From NCBI RefSeq assembly GCF_000283155.1, contig NW_004454163.1, positions 21,760,387 through 21,824,386 on the forward strand: 64,000 nucleotides of DNA, read 5' to 3'. Below, in pieces: positions 47,421-59,330 of this stretch; position 1 is the stretch's first letter, and the number at the start of each line of letters is the position of its first letter. This DNA is from Ceratotherium simum simum (Eukaryota > Chordata > Mammalia > Perissodactyla > Rhinocerotidae). Position numbers and translations under genes: made by a program. The notes under the pieces are model-generated. The model made no database searches and was not told where the DNA came from. It worked only from the letters and a program-made list of their open reading frames with translations.

Positions 47421-47869
47421 TCCTTTCTTCTTCTCTTGCTTTCTTCCCTTTTGGTTTGATGACTTTCCATAGTGATATGATTAGATTCCTTTCTTTTTAT
47501 CTTTTCTGTATCTGATATAAATTTTTGCTTGTGGTTACCATGAGGCTTTCATATAACAGCCTATATATATTAGTCTATTTTAAGTTGATAGCAAGTTAAG
47601 TTTGAATGCATTCTAAAACTCCAAATTTTTATTCCCTTCCCCCCAACCATGTTTTATGTTTTTGATGTCACATTTTACATATTTTTATTTTGTGAATCCC
47701 TTAAGATATTATTATAATCAGTAACTTTTACTACTTTTGTGTTTTACAAATCATACTAGCTTTATAAGTGCTTTTCCACTACTTTTTCTAAATATTAACA
47801 TTTACCAGTGAGATTTTTACTTTCATATGTTTTCTTTTTACTAATTTGTCCCCTTGCTTTTCAGCTTAA

Positions 47870-48740
47870 AGAAGCTCCTTTAACACTTCTTGTAGGGCCA
47901 GTTTAGTGGTGGTGAACTCCTTTAACTTTTGTTTATTTGGAAAGCTCTTTATCTCTCCTTCAATTCTGAATGATAATTTTGTCAGATAGAATATTCTTGG
48001 TTGGAATTTTTTTTTTCAGCACTTTGTGTATATCATGTCACTTCCTTCTAGCCTGCAAAGTTTCTGCTGAGAAATCTGCTGATAGTCTTATAGGGGTTTC
48101 CTTGTACATAACAAGTTCTTTTGTTCTTGCTGCTTTTAAGATTCTCTCTTTAACTCTTGGCATTTTAATTATAATGTGTCTTGATGTGGGCCTTTATGAG
48201 TTCATCTTGTTTGGAACTCTCTGGGATTCCTAGATCTGGATGTCTCTTTCCCTCCCAAGGTTAGGGAAATTTTCTGCTAATGTTTTTTCAAATAAGTTTT
48301 CTTTCTCTTCCTCTCACTCTTCTCCGTCTGAGATTCCTACAATGCAAATGTTATTCTGCTTGATATTGTCCCATAGGCCTCTTAAGCCATCTTTACTTGT
48401 TTTAATTATTTTTTCTTTTTGCAACTCTGTTTGGGTGAGTTCCAATGCCCTGTCTTCCAGATCACTGATTCTTTCTTCTGCTTTATCTAGTCTGCTATTG
48501 AACACCTCTAGGGTATTTTTCAGTTCAGTTGTTGTATGATTTAGCTCTGTGACTTCTGTTTGGCACTTTCTTATATTTTCTATGTCTTTGTTGATGTTCT
48601 CACCGTGTTCGTCCATTCTTCTCCTAAGTACAGTGAGAATCTTTATGACCATTACTTTGAACTCTTTATCAAATAAATTATCTTCATTTCATTAATGTTT
48701 TTTCATGGGGTTTTATCTTGTTCTTTTGTTTGGAACATAT
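47870..48740 (-). pseudogene. L1 ORF1 remnant
   Basis: A 112-codon frame (48652-48314) covers the coiled coil (VTELNHTTTELKNTLEVFNSRLDKAEERISDLED) and the start of the RNA-binding domain (LRGLWDNIKQNNICIVGISDGEE). The RNA-recognition and C-terminal domains continue in other frames to about 47870 (reverse strand reads ARNKRTCYVQGNPYKT-like and KLKEFTTT-like segments). It is broken, and the most complete ORF1 in the window. Confidence 0.87.
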
Positions 48741-50184
48741 TCCTTTATCTCCTCATTTTGCTTGACTCTCTGTGTTTCTTTCTACGTATTAGGCAAAACA
48801 GCTATCTCTCCCAGTCTTGAAGGAGTGGCTTTCTGTAGAAGATGAAGCTTATTGTCTAACCTCGCCCTGGCTCTTGGTTGTCTCTCTAATCTTTGTGATT
48901 GTCTAAGCCACCTGATTTATTCTCAATAGATCTCAGTTGTTGAGGAAGTACCAAATCCTATGAGTTTTCCAGAGGAAGAAGATGTCAGTCAGCTTCTAGT
49001 TTCAGGCTCACTGGAAGCTGGACCTAATTGCAGAAAGTTTTAAGGCATGTAAATATATACAGTCCATGGAACTACAGTCATAAACCCTGCTGGCCTCCAG
49101 GCCAGATGATCTAGAGGTGTCCCCTTGGCAACAGCTGCAAAAATAGGGGCTCCAGACAAGTGTATGAGCTCCTTTCTGAGAGGTACCGGTGTGCTGTAGG
49201 GAGGCCAAAGGAGAACAAAGGACGGTGTCTCCTGCCCTACATTCCCTGAATGCCTTCCATAGCCTCTAGATGTGTGGTAATCCTGAAGTGTGCCCCTCAG
49301 GCTGAAGCTCCAGGACAAGTAAAAAAACATTTTTCACAGAAAGCCTAGGGGTCTGTTTCAGTCTGCTCTCTGTGTAGTGCTCTGTGTATGTTAGCTCCTG
49401 AAACATGATTGTTTCAGATCTGTGGGGCCCAGAAATGCACTCCTCCCTGGCCACCAGAGAGGAGCACTCAAGGAGTGTCCCCTTGGTGGACTGTGCATAC
49501 CTGCTTGGTTCTGGCAGGGCTGCAGGGATAGTCTGGAGGGGAGCCACCCAGCTCTGGTGAGGCTGTGGGGATGGTACACACCCATTGGCAGGTTAGAGGG
49601 AGAGTGTAAAAATGGTGCCCACTAGCACCTCCATCCCCAGAGAGAGTCCCGACAGGCTCGTGCCCCTTTGATAGATGCTTTAAGATTAGTAAATGACTCT
49701 CCCTTACATATGGTCTGAGTGCTTTTCAAACTGCTGCTTTTATGCTGTGTCTCAGAGCCAGTGAGTCTGCACGTGAGCCCTTTATGAGCAGGATCTTCCT
49801 TCTCTACAGCCTATGGTTCTCCTGGACATAAAGCCCTGTCAGTTTTCAAAGCTAGGTGTTTTAGGGGTTTGTCTGTCCAGTGCAGGTCCCAAGAGTTGGG
49901 GTACCTGATGTGGGGCACAAACCCCTCACACCTCAGGGAGAAGCTTTGTGTTTGTGAGATCCCTCTTGATTGTGGGCCGCTGTGCCGGGGGTGGGTTCTA
50001 GGCGAGACTGCATCTCTGCCTCTCCTGCCTGTCTCAATGTGGCCCTTTTATCCTTTGTGTGGAGGAGCTGTTAGCTACTTTCAAGGGCTTTTTCAGAGGG
50101 AATTGTTTCATATGTAGCTGTAGATTTATTATGTCCATGGGAGGAGATGAGTTCAGGATCTTCTTATGCCACCATCTTGAACTG
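48741..50184 (-). other. L1 5' UTR, GC-rich
   Basis: About 1.4 kb upstream of ORF1, markedly richer in GC than the rest of the L1. The right end is homologous to 1-106 and 35180-35278. Frames of 60-96 codons on both strands (49008-50117) reflect base composition and are not genes. Confidence 0.75.
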
Positions 50185-50354
50185 CTTTCAATCCCAAAAT
50201 AAATTTTATTAATAAAAAATATATAGCCTTAAACTTTCTTTCTGTAAGAACTTACAGTCAAAAAAGTAAAGTAAATACTGCTGATGCTCTGGGGAGTTAG
50301 CTGAATGAATCTCTGAAAATCTCCAGATGGGTGTGAGAGTAAATCTATCAGTTT
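50185..50354. other. short anonymous gap between L1 and hAT element
   Basis: An AT-rich stretch with no recognised feature. Confidence 0.4.
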
Positions 50355-50548
50355 AAAGCAGGGGTTAGCAAACATTTTCTGTAAAGGGCCATACAGTAAA
50401 TATTTCTGGCTTTGCCTGCCACATGATCTCTGACACAACTTCTCAACTGTGTAATGTGAAAGCAACCATAGACAACATGTAAACAAACTGGTATGGCTGT
50501 GTTCCCATAAAACTTTATTTTCCAAAATAGGTAGTTTGCTAACCTCTG
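50355..50548 (+). mobile_element. hAT-Charlie MITE, near complete
   Basis: GCAGGGGTTAGCAAACATTTTCTGTAAAGGGCC at left and GTAGTTTGCTAACCTCTGAC at right form the inverted terminal repeats. The interior GTAAATATTTCTGGCTTTG, AAGCAACCATAGACAACATG and AAAACTTTATTTTCC match a common mammalian Charlie-derived element. A poorer copy is at 8283-8470. The two minus-strand frames across it (124 and 81 codons) are not genes. Confidence 0.85.
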
Positions 50549-52089
50549 ACTTAAAGCAAAGAATGGGGATGTAGTATGGTAAGAATGAAGCAAGTGTGTA
50601 CAAAGGCTTTGAAGGAGAAGAGAGGAGCTCTGCTAACTATGAGGTTGATAGGGAGCTGGAAGGAAAGATGGAGAAGACAGTTCTATATGGCACGGAAATA
50701 GAACAACACTTCTCCAGAGTTCTTTGAGTCTCAAAACAGTTCTATTGGGTTCTAGAAAATTACAAAGAAGTATTAGTTCTCTCTACTAGTACCAGCAGAA
50801 GTACTATTTGTTTTCCGGGAACTAACTAATTCCTCAAAGAAAAAATGGTGATCGAAATATGGTAAAAGGTAACAAAACTACTCTCACATTCTCTCAGGGT
50901 CTTCCCAGAAAGCAACTTGGAATGAGAACAACAAAGAAAATACCTACTGAATCACTAAGTTCCCAGAATTCAGCTGCTTCAATTTCTTTCACAGGAAGAA
51001 GTTTTATAAGGAGACTGTCTTCTCCGTCTTGAGAAATCATTACCTAAATCAAAGCATTCTTTTTACCAGGGAGTTAGAGGAGATGGGCCAGAGTCATGCT
51101 GAAGTAAAAGAAGAACACACTTAAAATCAAAACTAAGATGTTATTTTGTGGCAGAATTATATAAGATTTGCTGTTATTGGATTGAAATAGACCAAATGGT
51201 ACCTTTCCAGTTCATATTTCCCCAACTCCTTATAATTCTTTGAAAATGACCTGATAGAAAATCTCTTTCAGAGTATTATTATGTTAGATGAGACATTAGT
51301 TGTCTTGTTAAACCTCAGAAATGTGCAACTAAGCAACCTTGGGAAGAATTCGGCGTACATAAGCATGTTAACCTTTGACTGAATTTCTTCAGAAGCAGAT
51401 TGAAAATGAAATGCATTCTCAGTTATGTGTTTGAAGTTTATTTTTTTCTAGTTTTCTTATAACACCCAAATATAAACCTAAAAAGATAAACATTGGAACT
51501 ACAAAAACGTAAAAGAAAAAAAAAAAAACTCGTGCTTGCTACATTGTACATGAATATACAAATGAAAAGTCATAATTCAATCAATAAATGAAATTCTAAA
51601 TATCCAAATGTGTCTACTCAAGCAGCAGAGGAATGATAATCAGAGATAAGGATTTATCTAAATGTTCTGTCTTCAGGTATTTCTATGTTGTTGTGTATGA
51701 TGGCCCTCATGTTCGTAAGAAATCAAAAGAAAGTAGCACTCAGTTATTACAGCTAGGCCTGGTCATGAGTCCCCAATCAAGGACAATTCCATGTCAGAGA
51801 ATGCATGGATGAGCTCCATTTTGCTCATGTCCTGGTATAGATTTTATTTCTGGATCGGTGGACTATAGTCATGCAGTCCTATTCTCAGAGCTCACCTGCC
51901 TAGCCGGCTAATGCTGATTTGTAGAATCAAGAGAGAAAAACCTTTCTCTATGGGAATGAACTTGCCTTCCTGAATTTCAAGAGTCCCAACAAATACGGGA
52001 GGTTTAGTTCGTATTTTGAAAAGGTTGTCGGAATTCTACCTCATAATTAATGTAGACCTATAGCCTCCTCATGAGTCTTGACTCAACTT
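50549..52089. other. anonymous sequence without a supported gene
   Basis: No gene or repeat family was recognised in about 1.5 kb. Confidence 0.5.
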
Positions 52090-52185
52090 TCTCATTTCCT
52101 CAATTTACTGAGCATTACTGTGTGTCAGGCATTGTACTGGGTGTACTGTGATGCATATGACATGGTTTCCACTTTAAGTGAGACC
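52090..52185 (-). repeat. L2 fragment
   Basis: Antisense L2: CAATTTACTGAGCATTACTGTGTGTCAGGCATTGTACTGGGTGTACTGTG and ATATGACATGGTTTCC. Confidence 0.7.
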
Positions 52186-54527
52186 CCTAAGGCTGCCTGT
52201 AGGAATAGTAGTTCTGCCCATTAGGTTTATAGTGTTGCCTTGCACAGCACAAAGCAAGGGAGAAGATGATCCATTACTATACCCATTATTCCTGAGAATC
52301 TGAACTGTGGCATGAGATGGTCCCTGTCTGTGAGTAGGTGGATGTAACTGGTCAAGGAAGAATCTTAATTTCATGAAAACATTTCAATCCTACTATCTGT
52401 TTGGTAAATTTAAAAAAAAAATAAGAATAGAGTCAAAACAAAAAGAAGCAAATGACAAAAATAAAATGAAGAATACAACTCCACTAATATTTATATTTAT
52501 ATGTAAAATAAGAAATGTATACATGCATATAATATATATACATATATATTTTTTCCGACTATGAGGAGTTTAGGTTAAGGAAGAGTTAATTACATTATAT
52601 ATACATATATATACATTTATATATATACATTTATAAACATACATGGAAAGAGATTAATGCTTTATGTAACAGGAAAGACTAATATACTAATATATATATA
52701 ATTTATATAATATATGTATATACTTACATGGAGAGATTGTTAGATTGTTTTACAGTAAGCATGTGTTTTTTATATAATCAAATAAAAGTAAAGCTGTTTT
52801 CATTGTGAAAAAAATGTCTATGCAACACTAAATACCTTCATTCCAGATTCTTACCAAAGAATATAAACTTGAATTGACCGCCACTAGACTTTTTCAAGTG
52901 TTCAGTCAGGAGAAACAACATTTAGATGTAATCATTTGAAAAATGTGTGATTCATTCACTTCGGAGGTTTTCTTTTCAGCCCCGGATTCAGCCAGACCAT
53001 CCCAGGGCTGTGTACTTGGATTATCTCGCCCTGTTTTCATCTCCCAGAGTCACATGCCCTCACTGTTGGCATTTTGACATTGTATTAAATGAAGCAAACA
53101 AACAAAGTCTGCTGAAAAACTAACTCGCTGAAGGTCTGCTACATAAAGGTACATGAAAGAACCTTCTGTTATACAAAATTAGAAAAAGAGCTTTCTTTCT
53201 CATAGAATTGGGTGTGCTTCATGAACTACGTGAATTTTGACATTTATAACATTTCCTATTTTGCTTTGCCTGACAGGAATCTTTTAGTATGGATTTTGCA
53301 ACCCAATTCTAATCACTATACACCAATGTTCTTCAACCTTTCTTTCCCTTCATTATTGCCTCCCTAAGGAGACTCTCAAAGTATACTTTTTCGTAATCAT
53401 TCAATTATGCCCCCTCCCGTGAAATTTTAATACCACAGATATACTACATATATGTTTATGCACTACACGTATATCTGTACTTTATACAGAAAAAGAGTAA
53501 GATTTTTTTAATCCCCCCAAGAATTCATTAATGCCCCATGGAGAATGCATGCTATTTAGTAACGAATGGCCTACATATCCTTACAATAACATTCCTCTGT
53601 CTTAACTTGCCATTCCATTTAATTTTCCCTAGTTCTCTATATGAGTATCTCTATACAGAAACATACGCATAGATATATAATCAAATATATTTGTTGAAGG
53701 CATTTTCGTAAACAACCTCAAACCCAGATAATTTGATATATTGTTAAACGTAAATTGAGAGATTATAGTCAGTGCTATTCCTTACTGTAGACAAACTTTA
53801 CACTGGAAATAAAGAAGTTCTTTAGGGGCTAAGCTTTCATCATGCTTATCAAGATAAAACTCTCATGAAACATAACACAAAGAGAGTTCATCTTGAATAT
53901 GCTTATGCATTAGAAAATATCTATCAACAATGAATGCAGGATACAAGAAAATATTATAAACCAGAACAGTGTAAGTAGATTTTTTTGTCACAAGTGATTC
54001 TTTTTTAAATATGTCTTTTTCCTCTACTATATGTTCCTATTTTACCAAGGTCCTCATATTTTTTTTGAGGTTTCCTTCTGTTCCCCATCCCTAACAATGT
54101 TCATTACTCTTTCCCAGAGCATTTTGATCTCATCTATCCTGAAGGTACATAACCTAAAGTACATAGAGTCTCACAAATAAAAAGGGATGCCATCTCAAAA
54201 AACATATTTCCTGTTTTGATGCACCTGGACATACAGACTACTAAATAGTCTTCAGGACTGATGTGCACATTCATTTCAAGGCACAAGTGAACACTGTCAA
54301 CCGTGCTGAAGTTACTTAAAATCTAAGTTTTTGATGTGGATTTTTGTTGGAGCTACATCTCCTCAGTACAGTAATAAACGAATTTGAGATACACGCACAG
54401 GTCCAGTTGACTTTCCAAAGCAGGATAATATTGCCTTATTCTGGCAAATGAACCCATAAAAATAAAACAACTGGGCAGTAACTGTTTTAGAAGAGTCAGC
54501 TATCTTCAAATGTTTGAGATTAAAAAA
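52186..54527. other. anonymous AT-rich sequence
   Basis: It contains a TATATA/TACATA-rich stretch at 52480-52730. The part at about 53320-53560 (TTCTTCAACCTTTC, GCCCCCTCCCGTGAAATTTTAATACC) reminds me of an old interspersed repeat, without a family name. No gene recognised. Confidence 0.45.
52480..52730. repeat. (TATATACA)-type AT-rich low-complexity region
   Basis: Irregular TATATA and TACATATATA runs interrupted by unique sequence. It can form hairpins but shows no other feature. Confidence 0.75.
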
Positions 54528-54538
54528 AAAGAAAAAAG

Positions 54539-54781
54539 CGGGGCCGGCCCAGTGGCGCAAGCAGTTAAGTGCACGCGCTCCGCAGAGGCGGCCTGGGGTT
54601 CGCCGGTTGGGATCCCGGGCGCGCACCGACGCACTGCTTGGCAAGCCATGCTGTGGTGGCGTCCCATATAAAGTAGAGGAAGATGGGCACGGATGTTAGC
54701 CCAGGGGCAATCTTCCTCAGCAAAAAAAGAGGAGGATTGGCTGATGTTAGCACAGGGCTGATCTTCCTCACAAAAAAAAAG
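54539..54781 (+). mobile_element. ERE SINE, sense orientation
   Basis: Begins GGGGCCGGCCC at 54540. The A box reads TGGCGCAAGCAG (54553-54564); the B box is altered to GGTTGGGATCC (54605-54615), losing the key TTCG. The body is otherwise complete through GAGCCATGC-type and TTCCTCAGC/TTCCTCAC blocks into an A/G-rich tail. A possible 11-bp duplication AAAGAAAAAAG occurs at 54528-54538 and 54782-54792, but both are low-complexity. CpG content is high. Confidence 0.93.
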
Positions 54782-54792
54782 AAAGAAAAAAG

Positions 54793-55192
54793 AAAATTTG
54801 TCACAATGGACCTAATTAATAATTTTCAAATTTAAGAAATACATGTGTACTAAGGGAGACCAATGCAACAACATGACAAAAATGGGTTGAGAAAAGTCAT
54901 TCTTGTCAAATAGAAAGAGAAACAAAAACAAAAGCAAATTGCATTGGAATTTGTGTCATAGTGGCTTTCTTTCCTAACTGGTGATAAAAGAAAAATTGAG
55001 CTATTTTAATTTATTATACAACCACAAAACTTCATTCAGGCATATTAAATGTTTCTGAGAATAAGTGAGGGGAAATTGTAGAGCAAGATTTTAGGAGAGA
55101 GAAGCACTCATACATATTTGTCAAGATTACAATGTGTTGCATATCAGTTAGGATCATTTAGGCAATGGTTTAGGCTAAAAGTAAAAAAAGAA
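54793..55192. other. anonymous AT-rich sequence
   Basis: Nothing recognised. Confidence 0.45.
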
Positions 55193-55900
55193 ATCATTCA
55201 TTTATTTAATTCAGCAATTACTTACTGAGCTGCTTCTAGGGGGCCAAGCACTGTTCTAGGCACTTGGGATACATTGGCTTTCCGTACAAAGATTTCTGCT
55301 GTCATAGAGTTTATATTACTAGTAGTGGAAGAGGCAGTCAATGAATAGTACACACAATAAAGAAATTATAGGGTATTTTAGAAGTTTATAAGTTCTACGA
55401 ACAAAAAGTAAATATAGAATGGACACACAGGCAAGGAGCATCATTGGCTCTGGTGCAATGGGGTGGGGCTGTTTGCTATTTTTCAATAGAGTAGTCAAGA
55501 GTAGTTAGTAGTAGTGGTAATTGGGGTCAGTGGGCCTCACGGATAAGGGGCAATTTGAGCAGAGACTTAAAAGGAGATGAGTAGAGAAACTATGCAGATA
55601 TTTGGGAAAGTTGGATTTTAGGTGGAAGAAAAACCAGTACAAGAATTCATAAGGTGCAGACACCACTGGAGTGTTCAAAGAACAGCCAGGAAGCCAGTGT
55701 GACAGAAGCAGAGGGAAGTATCAAAAGAGAAGTAGAGAGGTTACTGGGACTAGAGCATGACAGGTCCTGTGAGCCACTGAAAGGAACTTGGACTTTTAAT
55801 ATGTCTGAGAAGGAGGACTTTTGGGGAGCTTTAAGCAAGAAGCATTACAATTTAATTTGGCTTCTATGTATTAAGACTAGACCTTGAGGGGGCAAAGTGG
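55193..55900 (-). repeat. L2-type LINE remnant with its ancient purine-rich extension
   Basis: The left end is antisense L2 (AAATCATTCATTTATTTAATTCAGC, CCAAGCACTGTTCTAGGCACTTGGGATAC). It runs on into the purine-rich mammalian repeat phrases GAGCAGAGACTTAAAAGGAG, TGTTCAAAGAACAGCCAGGAAGCCAGTG and CTGAAAGGAACTTGGACTTTT. A related segment lies at 19690-20470. A 77-codon plus-strand frame at 55654-55887 lies inside and is not a gene. Confidence 0.7.
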
Positions 55901-55930
55901 CTTACATTTTAAGGAAATAGATTATTTCAC

Positions 55931-56407
55931 TGCATTTGTTTCCTAGGGCTGCCATAATAAATTACCACACACTAGGTGATTTAAAACAACGGGAATTTGT
56001 TCTCTCGACAGCTCGAGAGGTCAGAGGTGTCACAGGGTTGGCTCCTGCTAGGTGCTCTCAGGGGGAATTTCATGCCTCTCTCCTAGATTCTTGTGGCTGC
56101 CGGCAATCATCAGCACTCCTTGGCTTGTAGATGCAGCACACCAATCTCTGCCTTCGTTTTCACCCTGACTTCTTCTCTGGGTCTTCTCATAGCCTTCCTC
56201 TCTGTATGTTTCAAATATCCCTTTCCTGTCTCTTATAAGGACACCAGTAAATGATTTAGGGTCCACCTTGAATCCAGAATGGTCTCATTTCAAGATCCTT
56301 ACTTAATTACATCTGCAGACTCTATTTCCAAATAAGGTCACATTCACAGGTACCAGAGACCAGGACTTAGACCTAACTTCCTGGGGGACACAATTCAACC
56401 CAGCACA
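55931..56407 (-). mobile_element. MLT1 LTR (ERVL-MaLR), solo
   Basis: A 477-bp antisense LTR of the MLT1A/B type. It runs from TGCATTTGTTTCCTAGGGCTGCC, through ATTTAAAACAACGGGAATTTG, GCCGGCAATCATCAGCACTCCTTGG, CTTATAAGGACACCAG, AATTACATCTGCAGAC and CCAAATAAGGTCACATTC, to CACAATTCAACCCAGCACA. No internal retroviral sequence is adjacent. The overlapping frames at 55936-56130 and 56048-56266 are not genes. Confidence 0.92.
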
Positions 56408-56639
56408 TTAATATTTTGTCCAGAAGAAGGGTGACTCGAGGGTTGCTTAGTTTGGAGGCTAAGGATGTCATCTGGAACTCAGAATCTTACCATTTTTTTT
56501 CTCACTGCCACCCTGGGTCTTGTCCTCAGTCTATCTTCATAGCTTCAAGATGGCTGCAGCTGTCACGAGTGTGAGATCCAGCTACATCAACATCTATAAG
56601 AAAGGAAGACTGCCCCTCCTTTGTGTCCATCTTAGATCC
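56408..56639. other. anonymous sequence
   Basis: The phrase TTCAAGATGGCTGCAGCTGTCA recalls part of an old interspersed repeat, but the family is not assigned. Confidence 0.35.
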
Positions 56640-56760
56640 ATTAGGACAAGGATTTGTTTGTCTCTTTTATTCACTGCAGTCTCCCAGCACCTAGAGAAGT
56701 GGATGGAACATGGTAGTGTCAACAAACATTGGTGGAATGAATTCTTTGGTGAGGATTCCA
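56640..56760 (+). repeat. L2/MIR-type 3' end fragment
   Basis: ACAAGGATTTGTTTGTCTCTTTTATTCACTGCAGTCTCCCAGCACC followed by AACAAACATTGGTGGAATGAAT fits the L2 3' terminus in sense orientation. The 108-codon frame at 56520-56846 runs across it and is not a gene. Confidence 0.65.
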
Positions 56761-57039
56761 TCACATGCCTGCACCAAAGTAAGGTTTATGGGAACAAGTG
56801 TGTGGACTTTGAACAATCAATATCCCTAAGGCTGAGGATGGCTTAGCACCAAAGGGGCAAAAACTTGGCAATCAGACCAAAAAACTAGTCTAGTTAGAAA
56901 CGAGAAAAAGACAGGAGAAATGGTTATTGGATGAGCTATTTCAGTGTTTTTAAAAAGAGTGTGTCAAATAAATTTTGTTATATGCTGAATTGAATCTTTT
57001 CAGGTCTCTAAGTCTTATATACACATGCCATTTCTTATA
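56761..57039. other. anonymous sequence
   Basis: No feature recognised. Confidence 0.4.
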
Positions 57040-57190
57040 TACTTTCAATGGCTCTCTATTGTCTAGACTTCAGCCTGGACATGAATCCTTTTTACAATCT
57101 TACTTCTCATGACACTCTTGCAAAAACCCTTCTGTCATGCCATTGGCTTACACTGTATCTTTATACACAAACTAGTTTCATAATAGAATA
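57040..57190 (+). repeat. L2 fragment (tentative)
   Basis: TTCAATGGCTCTCTATTGTCTAGACTTCAGCCTGGACATGAATCC, with AATCTTACTTCTCATGAC and ATGCCATTGGCTTACACTG, fits a diverged stretch of L2 upstream of its 3' end. Confidence 0.5.
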
Positions 57191-58609
57191 ACATATTAAT
57201 TTAATGAACTAGTAATAAATTATCCAGTGATTTGGAATAGACTGGCCAATGTCAAAACCATGGGATAGGCTTTCATGAGCAGACAAAAACTGAGACCACA
57301 GTGATTCTTTTCTGAAATGTTTTAGGAAAAAAAAAATCCCCTCAAGTTTTTCTAAGTTTTCTCTTATCAAAGATTACATAATATATTCATATCATGAAAT
57401 GAGAACATCTATTTTCCAAATTAGTACCTTTGGAGTCTGTCCTATTTTCTTTAATATTCATGTCAAGAATAATTAATTACAAAATAAGTTATAAAAAAAG
57501 CTCTTAATATGTACATGCATGCCCATATATGAATGTAATTATAATGTTTCTTTTATATTATGTATTATGTACCTATATGGATTTTTTCAGACACTCGAAG
57601 ACTTAATAAAAGAAAAATAAAAACTAACCATTGTCTCCAGTGTATCCAAGGGCTGCAAAGGGAAATGGAGTGTAAAATAATATCTCTATGTGGTTAGCGC
57701 GTCACTCTTTCAGGATTATTGATTGTTCTGCTAAGTGGGCAATTAAAAATGAAAACCAAGGAGCTAAATATCCAGATAGAAACAGTCGCTTATTTTAAAT
57801 TTTACAAAGACATGAAAACACCTTCTGTTATTCTTCACCGTTTCCTTGAAGGTGAAATGAAATTCTGAAACTTGCTACATTCCGCTCATCAGAATTTATG
57901 GACAAATACTCACTACCCCTGGAGAGCAAAGCAACAGGGGCAGGTGAAAACAAGATAAATGTGTTCAAATCCAAATTGTAGGGCTTGAGGGCTTGCATCC
58001 CAGAATATCTCAGAGATTGGCTTGTTATTTTCTTGCAACTATCACAGTTAAAAAATTTATGTTGAAATTGTGAGGTCCCTAAAGGATGAAAAAATTAAGA
58101 GTTTCTTAATTAAACAATGGGGATGGAGGTGGGGACTAATACATTTAGAACAGGAAATTGTAGCCATAAGAGAGATATATTGAAAATACCTGGGGAAGAA
58201 GTCAAAAGGGCCAAACAGAATCACCTAAATTTCTAAAAAGATTGTATGTACCTGGAATTAACTCACACTGTTTTGTAAAGAACAGATGCTTCAAAAGAAT
58301 CTGTGACAAGCTGTGGAAAACAGCAGATTTTAAAAAGAATTTTCCTCCTGTTCTGTACGATAAACCATCAGAAGCAGCCCTTTGTGGAAGGGATGATGCC
58401 ACTTTTTGGTGGGTGTATAGCTCAGTATCAGGACACATCCAGGGAGCAATTCTTCCTGACAGTGACCACACCTGTGGAAGAATCTGGCTGAAAAATGCCA
58501 TTAGTTACACTGCTTCTGTCTCACCTGAATGACCAAGTCTTTTAGTATGGCTTTTTTTTTTTTCCTGGAAGCACTAGTTAAATTGTTTGGATGACAATGA
58601 GCCACCTGG
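57191..58609. other. anonymous sequence with overlapping divergent open frames
   Basis: Frames of 99 codons (minus, 58202-58501) and 96 codons (plus, 58242-58532) overlap almost fully. Neither has a domain I recognise; such paired frames commonly arise by chance in balanced sequence. No repeat was named in the rest of this interval. Confidence 0.4.
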
Positions 58610-59330
58610 TTGGAACAAGTATTTGCTGAACACCTGCCATGTGGAAAGCTCTATGATAAATGTTAGAGGAGGGATGAACAAATAGACCAATATTCCTCAA
58701 ACGTGTACTGAGCTCTTACAGTGAGCAAGGCTCTGTGCTAGATGCTGGGAGGAAGCAGCGGGTTAGAATTATGAAAAGGACATGATCTTTGGCCTCAAGG
58801 AACATACAGTTTAGAAGCTAAGATAGCTAGCAAAGTTCTTGTCTTTAGTAAACGTTTTTGAGCATCTACCATGTGTCCCAAGGAGTTTGGGATCTGGCAA
58901 TATGGTTTCTAATTACAAACAAAGAGATGACTAGAAGACGACAGCGAAAATCTTAAAGGATAAGGTAGCAACTCAGTGAGTCATGAAAGAAGGGTAAGGA
59001 TTTCAACAGGTGGGGATGAGTGACAGGAGTATTCCAGTCAGCAGGAAAGGTATGAGCAGTGATATGGAGATGCTAGTCCATGGGTTAATTTCAGACAATC
59101 AGGCAATGGATTTGGACCAAAGATTAAGGAATGTGACAGGGAATAAAAATGAGATAACAGGAAACATGCAGGTCAGATCCTCAGTAATTTGAACTTAATT
59201 CTGGTGACAATGAAATATTAAAAGATTTTGGGAAGGGAGGGTATGATCATAGATGGACATTTGAAATACTAATCTGATTGCTATGTGTAAAGTCGATTAA
59301 AAGGGAATACAAAAGCAAGATGATGAGTTT
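58610..59330 (-). repeat. L2-type LINE remnants, apparently two copies
   Basis: Antisense L2-like ends occur twice: TATTTGCTGAACACCTGCCATGTGGAAAGC at about 58620 and ACGTGTACTGAGCTCTTACAGTGAGCAAGGCTCTGTGCTAGATGCTGGG at about 58700, with the purine-rich extension to about 59330 (CAGGAGTATTCCAGTCAGCAGGAAAGG). A third GAGCATCTACCATGTG phrase is at about 58860. Confidence 0.65.

Larger units (their letters stand above)
43169..50184 (-). mobile_element. near full-length minus-strand L1, about 7 kb
   Basis: The 3' end at left begins with antisense poly-A (TTTATTTTTTTATTGAAG) and AATTGACATACAATATTAAATTAG. ORF2 remnants run to about 47420, ORF1 remnants at about 47870-48740, and a GC-rich 5' UTR ends at GCCACCATCTTGAAC (50184). 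It belongs to the same family as the 30-kb L1 and is the most complete copy here. Both frames are interrupted many times, so it is not autonomous. TGAACT occurs at both ends (43165-43170, 50178-50183); that is only a weak hint of a target duplication because it overlaps L1 sequence. Confidence 0.94.

Noticed and set aside
43165..50183. TGAACT at both ends as a target-site duplication of the 7-kb L1
   Set aside because: Only 6 bp and the right copy overlaps conserved L1 5' sequence (CATCTTGA), so it may be coincidence.
54528..54792. AAAGAAAAAAG as a firm target duplication of the 54.5-kb ERE
   Set aside because: Both copies lie in A/G-rich low-complexity sequence, so identity is poor evidence; kept only as a possibility.
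56520..56846. 108-codon plus-strand frame
   Set aside because: Part of it is an L2-type 3' end and the rest matches no protein I recognise.
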